A DNA stretch of 64,000 bases from Penium margaritaceum. Lineage: Eukaryota; Streptophyta; Zygnematophyceae; Desmidiales; Peniaceae. Shown here piece by piece: positions 47,171 to 59,181 of the stretch; position 1 is the first letter of the stretch, and each line of letters starts with the position of its first letter. The notes beneath the pieces were generated by a model that saw only the letters and a program-made list of their open reading frames with translations, did no database searches and was not told the origin of the DNA. Both the position numbers and the translations under genes were made by a program. The DNA is taken from NCBI GenBank assembly GCA_023375785.1, contig SZWC01004894.1, positions 46,205-110,204 of the forward strand. The letters run 5' to 3'.

Positions 47171-49313
47171 TCACGCGTGACAAAACAGGGGGTAATCAAC
47201 ATTTTCACTCAATTTTCTATGATAGTTTGTCTTTGTTTTGAGGCCATTTTCAGACATGGCCCAAGTTTGGCCATCGTATCTAAATCACACTTCCACTGAC
47301 AGGATGTTTAGGGGCCTGTTTTGAAAAGCATAATATTCCTGCACTACCCTCGAAACCGTGTGGCCTTGAAACCGATAACCTATGAGGAAAGTCATATGAT
47401 CATGCTCGATTGTCCGTACATTGTCTTGCTAACGATTAAGGTATAGTGTGGTAAAGTCTGCAATGCTAACATGCGAGATGGTGATCTTCATCCAAACTAC
47501 TATGTTTTTGAACATGGTCAGTATCGCACGATATGTACGGCTAAGGATTTTACCCAAAGTAAGCACCGCATTTCTCGCCATCTACTGACTCGTTTCTAAG
47601 CAGAAGGGTGAACGACGAACTCTTCGACTATTGACATGCTGTTCACGCCATTGACCAGGTGAGCGGCTTTTGATAGAAGTTTGACGTGGTCCTAATGAAA
47701 GAATCCTAGTGAAAAATGAACCCCTTAGTGAAAACGACCACGACTGGGAATAACGGTTAACGTTGTAGGATGCGCACAGTTCACCCATGCCAGCCCGATT
47801 GAACTACATTGATCGGGCAGCGAGAAGCCATGCAGCGGGTTCCATTCAAATTAAAAATTTGATAGGGAATGTATGATTTCTTTATATCGCACGATCATAC
47901 AATCGTTGACACAGTTGTTGCGTGATATTTCCGATTTTTTCATCGCAAGAATCAGAGGGGAGGTAGCGTCGATTGGGTGAGCAAAATGTAAAGGGTGCTC
48001 AAGTTGATTCTCTCCATTGTGTCTGCTCTTCGGCAGCGATTAGTGACCGTAATATCACTTGATATTTGAATGGTAGAGTTTTCTCGCACTATGCCTAAGC
48101 GCAATCATGTGGTTTTGCAGATCAGAAAAATATTACATCCTTCTAGTTCACTTGAAGCCCCACAAGATCTACCGTTTTGTTTTTTTTTTTAATTTCCATC
48201 GCCCCTTTGGCTGCAAGGAGTTTTACCATCTATACGGGTTCCCCCCACAAAACTTTAGGGAAGATTAGTTTCCAAAAAACCCCTTCTTAAAACTTTAGTG
48301 GCATTGGTTTTATAAAAACTTGGGATCTTTTTCAACCGATGCAGAGATTAGAAATGAAGATATATTTTCACGAGCAAGTATACCTCTGGTTGTTATAGAA
48401 ACATACCTGAAAATATGAGAAGTTTTACGTTAGACAGTAGAATTTTTAGAGTGAGCTGTGGCTTCGCGGAAAGGCGCTATTGCTGATTTGTCATTGTTGC
48501 AAAGTTTTGGGGACGGTGCTGAGAGTCCGTGCTATCCCAAACAGGTCCGAATTCCATTCAGCGAAGTAGCGGTTGGATGGACCTTGAACAGTCGTCTTTG
48601 TCCAGATTCGCTGAGGTCAGTCTCGCTTCTAGCCGTGTTTGCAACGACTAGCAAACTCCGATTTGCGTAGTTTGGCTATTGAACTCAAGCGATAGCCGAA
48701 AGCTTCTGTCCGCGGGGTTTTTTCTCCCCAGACGTCGTGGCAGTGTGGCTCAGCCCTTAGCGGGTCCCACACGGCGCACTGAATGCTTCGCTCTCTTTTG
48801 ACTTCCGCGAAGTGAAACTAAGCGCACTTCGGCATCCAGTGTGGTAAACCATGTGGTTCCGGATGTCGAGGGTTGTTGAAACAGCTGTCATCCTACGTGT
48901 ACATGGATGTCTTTGACAACTTTCAGTCGTTCGGAACGCGTCGTCCTTCCACGCATCCGCAATCGCCGTCGAGTGTGAGTTCGGGCATTCGCAACCAACG
49001 TCGCACTGGAATGTTTTTGTTTGCGAAGAAATTCACAGACTCGATCAACGTTGCAGTCACAGAAACCAGGCTATTTTTCGAATTTCAGCAAATCGAGTTC
49101 ACAGCTGCACTGGGACGTGTCGATCGCCGATCTTTCCGACAAAGAAATTAAACTATTTTACACAAAAGTTTGACATTGACTGACTGCGACTGCGGCTACC
49201 CGGTTGTCAACCCTCGTTGGTTTTCACGACTTGTCAGGTATTTTGACAACTTCGTGTGGAAACCACCATAGTCGGTTCGACAGCGATTGCCGATAGATGA
49301 TGCGTTCCTATGC
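47171..49313. other. No gene recognised
   Basis: Short frames only. A 50-bp block at 48784-48833 recurs inverted at 52853-52903 (listed separately). A T-run lies at about 48177-48191. Confidence 0.5.
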
Positions 49314-49323
49314 ATCTTGTTTT

Positions 49324-50201
49324 GAGGGCTTTGCGTTCACGGCCCGCGGTTTGGGCACTTTTTTCGAGTCGTGACCCTTTTGAGCGAGCGGCTCGATTTC
49401 GCGACACCGCGATGGTCACGTTCTCGAGGCGTCCACGCGAAATCGCGTTTTTCACGGGCCGTGGCCCTTCGTCTAAACAGGACCACGGGAAATTTCCAAA
49501 ACACCACATGATAGAATAGAGCTACTGTCCAGCGCCACCATTTCATAAATTAGATACATACATGACAAGTTATCAGATTCTACATCTTACTCTGCCACGC
49601 TTTCTGATTTTTGAACGAAGATAAGCAACGGATGTTTTGTGCGACGACAACATGCCACAAGGGGCATACAGCAAGTCATTATATATTCCGAAAACAAGAT
49701 ACATTTTGTTTGTGACCTACGTACACGAGTAACCAATACTTACGCGTGGGTAATTTTTTCATTTGACAAAATTACCCACACGTAAGTATTAGTTACTCGT
49801 GTACGTAGGTCACAAAAAAAATGTCTCTTGTTTTCGGAATATATAATTCCTTACTGTATGCCCCTTGTGGCATGTTGTCATCGCACAAAACATCCGTTGC
49901 TTATCTTCATTCAAAAATCAGAAAGCGTGGCAGAGTAAGATGTAGAATCTGATAACTTGTCATGTATGTATCTAATTTATGAAATGGTGGCGTTGGACAG
50001 TACCTCACTTCCATCATGTGGTGTTTTAGAAATTTCCCGTGGTCCTGTTTGGACGAAGGGCCACGGCCCGTGAAAAACGCGATTTCGCGTGGACGCCTCG
50101 AGAACGTGACCCTCGCGGCGTCGCGAAATCGAGCCGCTCGCTGAAAAGGGTCACGACTCGAAAAAAGTGCCCAAACCGCGGGCCGTAAACGCAAATCCCT
50201 C
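49324..50201. mobile_element. Palindromic foldback element, 434-bp arms, 10-bp target duplication
   Basis: The whole 878 bp is one inverted repeat: arms 49324-49757 and 49768-50201, equal in length, with a 10-base loop. Ends read GAGGG(C/A)TTTGCGTT. ATCTTGTTTT flanks both sides (49314-49323 and 50202-50211). Arm identity looks above 90 percent. No coding. Long terminal inverted repeats with a duplication of 9-10 bp suggest a non-autonomous Mutator-type element. The frames in it are mirror copies of each other. Confidence 0.9.
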
Positions 50202-50274
50202 ATCTTGTTTTATTGGGCCACCTGCCGTTCACTAGCCGGCAGTCTGTCTTACGTGGTGTAAGGAATAGTCTTTT

Positions 50275-52812
50275 GGGTCAATTGCTTCGTTAGAGACGAG
50301 TGCGAAAATTTATTGCCTTAGGTGATTCGACTCGCAACTTATTCACAATACTGGTTCGTGACAAAACGTATTTGCAGTAAGTAGCCCCGGTCTCCGCGGG
50401 GTCGCTCCAATTATTTTAACCAACAAAACTGAAATCGTTCCTCTGGCCTCGAACTTACGCAGAAGATCTTTCCTAGTCCGAACATGTTTTACTGGAGAAT
50501 TACATGTCTAAATCATGCGACGGAAACATTTTGCACAGACACCATAGCTCAATCTAGGTCTATGTAATAAGACATTTTGCTTCGTCAGAAAAAACAATCA
50601 GCGACTAGAATTAAGTGGTCAGTAAAAACATTTAAAAATGAAAAAAAACAATTTCATTTCATTATAATTCTAGGGGAAGTTTTAATGGTTTTGTAGCTTT
50701 AACGACAATTTATAAATAATCAAATAAAAATACAATGAAAATTTGTCATTAAATTTCTAAGAATAAATATCAGTGGAATAAACATGACATGAATTCACTT
50801 AAAAATTAAATTTTTACGCCTACATAAAACGTACTTATCAAGAAATAGTAAATTAATGAGCACAATTATATCTGTTTATGTTGTAAAAAGTAAAATTTCT
50901 GTTCTAACGTTGTTTTTAACATGGAGGAAGTTCAAATCTTAGCTCATGTTCATAAAAAGATGAGAAAGAATAACTAATGCAAACATATCTATCCAAAATA
51001 GTTGTTTTTGATGTTTCATAAAAATAAAAATTATATGGTTATAAACTCCGGATTAATGTTGAAATTTACGTATTTTTGAAATTTTTTACATAGTCAATTC
51101 CTTTGGAAAACGTTGAAACTCGAGTGAAAACTTCTATAAGGATGGATTTATAAAATTAATATCCGCAAACATGTAATTGAATTTCATTTCACGTTCGTAA
51201 ATTCATATATAATTTTCTTCACGGAAAATATATAGTATTTCAATATCATATTATGGGCGGCTTTTGAAGAACATTAATTATAAGTTTCTATACACTTAAC
51301 TTTTTTCAAAAGCCTCTCAAAATACGATGCTCGAATATTATAGTTTTTCCATGAAGAACATTGGATAAGGTCTTAAGAACGTGAAATTAAATACAATTAC
51401 TGCAAACAAGTTTTGTCACGAACGAGTATTGGGAATAAGTTGCGAGTTGAATCACCTAAGACAATAAAGTTTCACACTTGTCTCTAACGAAGCAATTGAC
51501 CCGCAACTTATTAATGGGTCAATTGCTTTGTTAGCAATTGACCCGCAACTTATTAATGGAATTAAATACAATTTCAAATTTTCACGTTTATAAGACCCTA
51601 TCCAATGTTCTTCATGGAAAAACTATAATATTCGAGCATTGAAACTAATATCTACAAACATGTAATTGTATTTAATATCCAAAAACATGTAATTGTATTT
51701 AATTTCACGTTCTTAAGACCCTATCCAATGTGCTTCATGGAAAAACTATAATATTTGAGCACCGTATTTTGAGAGGCTTTTGAAAAAAGTTGTGTATAGA
51801 AACTTATAATTAATGTTCTTCAAAAGCCGCCCATAATATGATATTGAAATACTATATATTTTCCATGAAGAAAATCATGTATGAATTTACGAACGTGAAA
51901 TGAAATTCAATTACATGTTTGCGGATATTAATTTTATAAATCCATCCTTATAGAAGTTTTCACTCGAGTTTCAACGTTTTCCAAAGGAATTAACTATGTA
52001 AAAAATTTCAAAAATACGTAAATTTCAACATTAATCCGGAATTTATAACCATATAATTGTTATTTTTATGAAACATCAAAAACAACTATTTTGGATAGAT
52101 ATGTTTGCATTAGTTATTCTTTCTCATCTTTTTATGAACATGAGCTAAGATTTGAACTTCCTCCATGTTAAAAACAACGTTAGAACAGAAATTTTACTTT
52201 TTACAACATAAACAGATATAATTGTGCTCATTAATTTACTATTTCTTGATAATTACGTTTTATTTAGGCGTAAAAATTTAATTTTTAAGTGACTTCATGT
52301 CATGTTTATTCCACTGATATTTATTCTTAGAAATTTAATGACAAATTTTCATTGTATTTTTATTTGATTATTTATAAATTGTCGTTTAAGCTACAAAACC
52401 ATTAAAACTTCCCCTAGAATTATAATGAAATGAAATTGTTTTTTTTCATTTTTAAATGTTTTTACTGACCACTTAATTCTAGTCGCTGATTGTTTTTTCT
52501 GAAGAAGCAAAATGTCTTATTACATAGACCTAGATTGAGCTATGGTGTCTGTGCAAAATGTTTCCGTCGCATGATTTAGACATATAATTCTCCAGTAAAA
52601 CATGTTCGGACTAGGAAAGATCTTCTGCGTAAGTTCGAGGCCAGAGGAACGATTTCAGTTTTGTTGGTTAAAATAATTGGAGCGACCCCGCGGAGACCGG
52701 GGCTACTTACTGCAAATAAGTTTTGTCACGAACCAGTATTGTGAATAAGTTGCGAGTCGAATCACCTAAGGCAATAAATTTTCGCACTCGTCTCTAACGA
52801 AGCAATGGACCC
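50275..52812. mobile_element. AT-rich palindromic foldback element, about 1.12-kb arms, 9-bp target duplication
   Basis: Arms run 50275-51399 and 51691-52812 and are near-identical in inverted orientation. TAGTCTTTT flanks at 50266-50274 and 52813-52821. Terminal sequence is GGGTCAATTGCTTCGTTAGA (one base differs at the other end). The outer about 200 bp is GC-balanced and the interior very AT-rich. The 291-bp centre carries an extra copy of the element's terminus plus short repeats of the inner arm. There are no genes. The 9-bp duplication suggests Mutator-type mobilisation. Confidence 0.9.
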
Positions 52813-52821
52813 TAGTCTTTT

Positions 52822-54179
52822 TCTGCAAGATATGCTACGTGTTGCACGTTGCAGCGGAAGCGCGCATAGTTTCACTTCCGGAAGTCAAAAGAGAGCGAAG
52901 CAGAGGTCTGAACGTTTCTGGCTGTTCAAGCCTCCATTCCACGAAGAATAGTGCGATCGCGCAAAGTCCCTCCGGGTCAAACCCGCATGCAGCCGTGCTC
53001 TCACCAGCGGCTCAAGTTCGTGGACTATTGAAGTCCTACATCAGAAAGACTAGAGCTTTGTCGGTAGACTTCTAACCGACGAATCGAGGTTTCCCCAGCT
53101 GAACCCTGGAAAGAGGACCTCGATTGACCGCGTTGCACGCGAATCGTGCTCGCACCTCTGCTCCATCTCCGCCACTGGCCGCTGTCACACTGCCGTGTAG
53201 CAACTCGTGCCCTCTTCGAAAAAAATGGCAAGTCGGAGGTCGTCGTTGGGCATCTGCGGTCACAATGGCGCCCGTAGCAACTCGCCTCGGCGAAACGTTA
53301 CTGACAGAAAGTTCAATATTTTCTGACCAGTGAAGACATAATCCACGCGCGCTAACCAGGAAATGTGTACATACACGCGTAGTAACAGATTCGACATCAT
53401 ATACGTGCAACAAAACTTCATCGTGCCGACCAAACACTACAGCGCGTATTTAGATACTATATGAGGAAAACCATGATGATGAGGAAGAATACTCGGTAGA
53501 CTAAGTCCAAAAAAGATACTCGATCGCGACTACAAGAATCAGAAAATATCCATCCCCGTAGCGTCCAAACTCTATGCCCGATCTTAACTCAATGCAAGTA
53601 AAAGAAAGTAGGTCGATTATGAATTTTACAACGAAGGTCACGTTGCCTAATAAATCTAAAAACATACACGTTTCAAATTCCGCGAAGGATAGAATCCTTT
53701 AGAATGTCTAGATTCAACCCTTCACCAGGAACATCTACACTTTCGAACAAGAACATTTGTGAGAGAATGAAATTTTATTATAATGCTGAGGACTAGAGAA
53801 TTAAAATGAAGGTCATTTTAATTCATGAAACTTGATCATGTGATAATGTGCTAAATTTGAAGTTAAAAAAGATTTATAATAGAACCTTAAGACAACATAC
53901 AAGGATTTTAAATCATATAGTGACATTCAATACATTTGAAACACGTCTTTTCATCTTCATTTTACTGTGAAATTCATCTATGTACTTATGTGTTCATATA
54001 TAGGTATACGTAATCTTAAATCAATATTTTTCGAACATTGTACGTGAATATCATATGTGAATATTTTTGTATAAATAAAAACATTTTATGTGAATATTAA
54101 ATCTCCAATATTCATGGAACATGTTATGTTAATATTATATTTTATGATGAATACTAACATGTTGTGGAACATTAAATGT
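52822..54179. other. No gene recognised
   Basis: 52822-53440 is GC-balanced with short frames on both strands but no motif. From 53450 to 54180 the sequence becomes AT-rich and leads into the (TATATC)n array. Confidence 0.5.
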
Positions 54180-54825
54180 GAATTTTATATCTAAATATAA
54201 ATTTCTATCTATATATATGTCTATATCTATATCTAAATATATCTGTATCATTTTTACTTCTATGTCTATATCAATATCAATATCAATATCTATATATATA
54301 TCTATATATGTATCTATATCTACATTTATATCCATATCAACATCAACATCTATATCTTTATCTATATCCAAATTTGTATCCATATTAGAATCCAAATTCA
54401 TATCTTTATTTAACTCTATATCTACATATACATGTATATCTATATTTATATCTATTTTATACCCATATCTATATCTATTTCCATATCCAAATCTATATCT
54501 ATATATATATCTATATCTACATCTATATCTATATATATCTATATCTATATCTATACCTATATCTATCAATATCTATATCTATCAACATCTATATCTATAT
54601 CTATATCTATATCTATATCTATATCTATATCTATATCTATATCTATATCTATATGTATATCTATATCTTTATCTATATCTATATCTATATCTATATCTAT
54701 ATCTATATTTATATCTATATCTATATCTATGTCTATATCTATATCTATATCTATATCTATATCTTTATCTATATCTATATCTATATCTATATCTATATCT
54801 ATATCTATATCTATATCCATATCTA
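54180..54825 (+). repeat. (TATATC)n hexanucleotide array, left part
   Basis: Imperfect at first (with TTTATC, CATATC and AACATC variants), nearly pure from about 54590. It ends at ATCTA, directly at the LTR of the inserted chromovirus, and resumes at 63846. Frames through it are artefacts. Confidence 0.95.
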
Positions 54826-55683
54826 TGTAACGAGTTGGATCTCCAGCTCCTGCTCTGAAGTCGTCATCGGAGTTTGCAGAATGGCGTTCTCAGTCCGCGT
54901 CAGGGGAGGGGCAATCGTCATCAAGGAACCTGAGCAGGGAGACTCGAATATTTCGAGTCTCCGGAGGCCCATTTCCGTTTTTAACCAAACCCCTGGTTTT
55001 GGGACCCAACCAGGGGGTTTTTACCTCGAACTCGTGTGTTTGCACGAGTTATTCCATTTTTTTTACGTTGAAGTTCGTCATAAACAAACTTTGAGTTTCT
55101 TTCTGTCGTTCTGGCGCGAAATCGGCGCGTGCGAGGCACGCTGGCAATTTCGCGCCAGTTATTTCCACCTCCCCCTCGATCCCCCTATCCCTCGTCCTCT
55201 CTTGCTCGTTTGCAAGGAGGGCAAGGGGGGGACGAGGGCACGAGGCCACGAGGCCTCGCCCTCGAGGCCCTCGTGGCCTCTCAGCCGCTGATCCGGCTGA
55301 GGCCGCGATCGGCGGCTGGCGGCTGGCCGTCCTGTGGCCGGCCGGTCGCTTGGCCGGCCGCCGGCCGTCCAGCCGGCCGGCAGCGAGCTGGCCGACGGCC
55401 AGCGAATCGCTGGCCGCCGGCCAGCCCTCGCTGACGCGAGGGGTGGTGCGCAACCACCCCTCTCATCAGCGAGGAGGGAGAGCCGAACCGGCCCTCCCGC
55501 TACATTCCTCCCCACTTCTTATGAACCGTCCCGGTTCATGAANCCGTCCAGCCGGCCGGCAGCGAGCTGGCCGACGGCCAGCGAATCGCTGGCCGCCGGC
55601 CAGCCCTCGCTGACGCGAGGGGTGGTGCGCAACCACCCCTCTCATCAGCGAGGAGGGAGAGCCGAACCGGCCCTCCCGCTACA
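54826..55683 (-). repeat. 3' LTR, containing an assembly duplication
   Basis: Collinear with 63146-63845, but the segment 55365-55542 is repeated exactly at 55544-55721 across a single N. Without the duplication the LTR would be about 678 bp and end at 55503. It contains nested GGCCGGC-rich palindromic stretches (CGGCCGGCAGCGAGCTGG). Confidence 0.85.
55543..55543. other. Single-N assembly join between exact 178-bp copies
   Basis: 55365-55542 and 55544-55721 appear identical, offset 179 bp, and include the polypurine tract twice. Confidence 0.9.
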
Positions 55684-55702
55684 TTCCTCCCCACTTCTTA
55701 TG
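55684..55702 (-). other. Polypurine tract of second chromovirus
   Basis: Minus-strand AAGAAGTGGGGAGGAA directly before the TGTAGCGGG start of the LTR. Confidence 0.8.
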
Positions 55703-55970
55703 AACCGTCCCGGTTCATGAAGAACAAGTAGGATTGTCAGTCAGTGAGTCATCAACATTGTGAAAGAAAATTAATAATTTCTATCACCAGCTAAACATGA
55801 ACACGTGCATGGTACGTAGACCTAAGATGCAGCTTGTAGGTCAACACGGCTAGCGGCCTCCCCCCTTTAGGCTGGAGCGTCCGCGCGACAACCATGTTGG
55901 GCGTCCCCAACCTCCTATGGTCGCTTTGCATGAATGCTGCCTTGTGGGAATGTTGTTCACTTTTCCACGT

Positions 55971-57149
55971 TCAGGTGGTACCTCCTGCCACGCGTCGATC
56001 TGTGCGAGCTGCAAGCTCGCTCCAGTACTCGTTGACCACCCCTGTGGGCAACCGAGATTCGGGCTCCCATGTATTATGTTCAGGTCCACAACCGGCCGAA
56101 TGGATGAGGTACTCCCTGACAACGCGCGACCGAAGAGTATGCTCTCGGTGCTGGAGTAGGCGAGGGACCTCGTATTGGCCGTCGGCAGCCAGGACTGCTG
56201 ACGGTAGCTGAACGGTTCCTTCTGCCGTGTATGGAGCCAGCAGGCTCACATGAAACACGTCATGTATCTTCATACTCGGCGGAAGTTGCAATAGGTATGC
56301 CACTGGCCCGATGCGTGGCACAATGGGAAACGGCCAAATCCACTTCGGTAGAAGTTTTCTTGCCCCTGGCGACTTCAACCGAAGGTTTTTAGTGCTAAGC
56401 AGCCCTTTGTCACCGATGTCAAACGACACCTCCTGGCGACCTTTGTCGGCATATGCCTTTTGTTGCTGCCGAGCTGCTTGAAGGTGACCCTTCGCATCCT
56501 GTAACAAGGAGTCGATGCGCTCGGCAAGGGCTTGAGCAGAAGGGACCTGCCCTCCTATAATCCCACTGTTCACCAATGAAGAGGGTACCACTAGATGCCG
56601 ACCACTGTTCAACACGAACGGTGTGAACTGTGTGGACTCGTTCACCGAGTTGTTCACCGCAAACTCTGCTGGTGCTAGGAATTCTTCCCAATCATGCATG
56701 GCAGGGTCCACGTACATGCGGAGCATCTGCTCAAGAGTGCGATTCATGCGCTCTTTTTGTCCATCCGTTTGAGGGTGAAACGCTGTCGACATTTGCGACT
56801 CGCTGCCGAAGTACTCGTGCATCTTTTGCCAGAACATACTAGCAAATTTTTGATCTCGATCGGAGATAATGCGCAACGACAAGCCGTGGTACTTAACGAC
56901 ACCCTCAAAGAAGAGACGAGCGATTTCCTCTGAGTTGACGTTAGTGGTTGTAGGAATGAAATGTGTCATCTTCGTCAAAAGATCCACAACCACTAGTATT
57001 GCATCGTGGCCACGGGCTGTGTCCGGAAGACCAGTAATGAAGTCCATGCTGACGCACTCCCATGGAGTCCCAGGAATGGGAAGCTGTTGGAGGAGTCCAG
57101 CAGGCTTCTTGTTACTAGCCTTATTCCGAAGACATGGGTCGCATGTCAT
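55971..57149 (-). CDS. Integrase with C-terminal chromodomain, 392 residues open
   Basis: This is the distal portion of a Pol polyprotein, open from the second zinc-binding cysteine pair. Catalytic Asp36 (VSMDFITG), Asp97 (ISDRDQKF) and Glu133 (TDGQKERMNR) give DD35E. After a long helix (ALAERIDSLLQDAKGHLQAA) and the KLLPKWIWPFPIV GPY/F-like region comes a chromodomain: YEVPRLLQHREHTL, EYLIHSAGCGPEHNTWEPES, then VVNEYW. It inserts element cDNA and probably directs it to marked chromatin. The upstream zinc-finger part (around 57150-57360) is in another frame, so the block has no start of its own. Confidence 0.88.
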   Translation of the reverse strand: MTCDPCLRNKASNKKPAGLLQQLPIPGTPWECVSMDFITGLPDTARGHDAILVVVDLLTKMTHFIPTTTNVNSEEIARLFFEGVVKYHGLSLRIISDRDQKFASMFWQKMHEYFGSESQMSTAFHPQTDGQKERMNRTLEQMLRMYVDPAMHDWEEFLAPAEFAVNNSVNESTQFTPFVLNSGRHLVVPSSLVNSGIIGGQVPSAQALAERIDSLLQDAKGHLQAARQQQKAYADKGRQEVSFDIGDKGLLSTKNLRLKSPGARKLLPKWIWPFPIVPRIGPVAYLLQLPPSMKIHDVFHVSLLAPYTAEGTVQLPSAVLAADGQYEVPRLLQHREHTLRSRVVREYLIHSAGCGPEHNTWEPESRLPTGVVNEYWSELAARTDRRVAGGTT

Positions 57150-57362
57150 GCAATACTTACGGACATGGACACTCCATCCTGGCCACCTATAGTGGTCCGA
57201 GAGTGCCTGTTCGGTCTTTCAAGGTCCCTCATGACCTGTGACCGGCGGGTCGTGGAACTGGTACATAACCTTTGCTCGAAGGTCTCCCGAGTTTGGCACA
57301 ACAACTTGTTCTCCGTGCCAGAAGATTCCTGCGGCCTCCACCAAGCCGTACTTGTCCAGATT

Positions 57363-58055
57363 TCAAGAGTCTTGAAACCAAGAATCCACACAGTATCCCA
57401 TCCGGATCCTATTTACAAAACCGTTGTAATGGATAATCTCTCGTGGTGGTTGCCGCAGAGGTGTAGGGGGATCTGGTGGTTGTACGGTTGCTGTTGCAAT
57501 GGCCATAAAACACCCACTGACCTTGGTGGTTGCCATTATTTCCACAGGCTGTCGACATAGTGGATCGGCCACATTGATTTGTCCTGGCGGATATTCCCAT
57601 GTGAACGAGAATCGACTCAGGTATTCGCTCCAACGCGCCTGTCGTCTTGACAGGTTCGGTTGCGTTTGGAAAAACACCAATGGATTATGGTCGGTCACGA
57701 CCGTCACACCCCCTTCAGCACCCTCGAGATAGCAACACCACATCTTGAAAGCATGTACTACCGCAAGGAGCTCTTGATCCCCAGTCGTGTATCGCGTTTC
57801 CGCGGGTATGAGCTTCCGGCTCTCATACGCAACTGGGTGACCGTTCTGCATGAGGACGGATCCAAGTCCAACTATCGACGCATCACATCGAACCTCCCAC
57901 GGTTGCGATGGATCCGAAAGAGCTAGGACGGGCGCCGTGGAGAGAAGCTCTTTGACTTTGAGAAATGCGTTTTCGCAATCCGATGTCCATTCCCAACGCA
58001 CGTCTTTTCGCGTGAGCCTAGTTAGCGGCGCTACCAGGGTCGAAGACCCTTGCAT
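57363..58055 (-). pseudogene. RT connection and RNase H (RT_RNaseH_2 type)
   Basis: 230 open residues: LVAPLTRLTRKDVRWEWTSD, CENAFLKVKELLSTAPVL, EVRCDASIVGLGSVLMQNGH with the first RNase H Asp, TGDQELLAVVHAFKMWCCYL with the Glu, and VVTDHNPLVFFQTQPNLSRR with the next Asp. All expected motifs are present. It follows the palm fragment after a frame break near 58060-58240. Confidence 0.87.
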
Positions 58056-58244
58056 AAACCGTCGAAAGTAGTTTGCAAGGCCAAGGAAAGACCGGATCTG
58101 CCCAACATTTTCGGGGCGTGGCTAGTCCACAACGGCTTGGACTTTTCGTGGGTCTACGCGGATGTCGTCCTTGCCGACGATGTGTCCAAGGTATTCGAGC
58201 TCATCTTGTGCAAACTTGCACTTGCTCACTTTCGCATAGAACTT

Positions 58245-59181
58245 CTATTCCCGAAGATTTGCGAGAACTTCACGCAGATGTTCTATGTGCTCTTCCCTTG
58301 ATTTGGACAAAACGAGGATATCATCCAGGTAAACCAAGACAAACTGTCCGAGTTGCTTGGCAAACGTTCGGTTTGTTTCTCCTTGGAAGGTTACCGAGGC
58401 ATTTATAAGCCCAAAGCATAACACTCGGAGCTGATAGTGTCCCATGTGCGTTCGAAACGCGGTTTTGGGCACATCATCTTCCGTGATGCGGATTTGACGG
58501 TACCCTTGAGAAAAATCCAAGGACGAAAATACTTTTGCGCCTTGGAGCTGGTCAAAAAGGTCCTCAATCCGCGGTAAGGGGAATCGATTTTTCACCGTTA
58601 GCTTGTTCAACGCCCGGTAATCTACGCACATGCGTAAACCACCAACCTTTTTTGTTCACAAAAAGGATCGACGCACCGTATGGTGAGCTACTTGGCTCGA
58701 TCCATCCTTTTGCAAGGTACTCTTTGATTTGGCGTTCGGCCTCTTGCCTTTCTGATGGACTAAGGCGATACATGGGTCTGAACGGAGGAGTCGCCTCCGG
58801 TTGCAGCGGAATCGTGTGGCCCATGTGTCTTTCTGGTGGAAGCCCAGCCGGTGGGTCTTGGAATACATCAGAGAACTCCGCCAATAGAGATTTGATCTCT
58901 TGTGGCGTGTCTTCCGTCACGTCGTCCTCCACTTTCTGCAGCTGAGCCAAGAAGTATCGGCAACCTTGTCGAATACGTCTCTTGACCTGCATTGTAGACA
59001 AGCTGGCATGGACTTTGAGTCGGGTCGGTGATAATTCCGTACTCGGAATCAATGTAAAGCGGCGTTGTCCTTTCCGGAGGATCAAACGCGTTGATTCAAA
59101 GCACATTAGAGCCTTTTTGTCACGAAGCCAGGGATCGCCTAGCACCACGTCGAACGGGTCAAGAAGGTTGAGTACCTTCAA
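58245..59181 (-). pseudogene. Reverse transcriptase palm and fingers, one frameshift, YLDD intact
   Basis: 59181 to 58564 covers the protease end (VVLGDPWLRDKKALMCFEST), linker and RT fingers (YRLSPSERQEAERQIKEYLA, SPYGASILFVNKK). A frameshift near 58640-58660 then leads to 58631-58245: MCVDYRALNKLTVKNRFPLP, RTHMGHYQLRVLCFGLINAS and VLVYLDDILVLSKS. The YLDD catalytic box is complete, unlike in the other two retroelements. CFGLINAS departs slightly from the usual PFGL-NAP. Confidence 0.88.

Larger units (their letters stand above)
48784..52903. repeat. Outer inverted repeat pair, about 50 bp arms, enclosing both foldbacks
   Basis: GCTTCGCTCTCTTTTGACTT then CC(G)GAAGTGAAACTA at 48784-48833 has its near-exact complement at 52853-52903. 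The arms lie about 4 kb apart and enclose both palindromic elements; without them they would be about 0.6 kb apart. This could be the terminal repeats of an older element that the foldbacks hit. No flanking duplication was established. Confidence 0.5.

Noticed and set aside
49234-50203. Pair of similar minus- and plus-strand frames near 49.3 and 50.1 kb
   Set aside because: They are the same sequence read from the two arms of the foldback palindrome, not a conserved protein family.
54135-54858. Frames of alternating Ile/Tyr/Ser or Asp/Ile
   Set aside because: They come from the (TATATC)n array, which has no stop in several frames.
55049-55720. Arg/Pro/Ala-rich frames in the GC-rich LTR
   Set aside because: They are open by composition on both strands within an LTR and partly duplicated by the assembly join.
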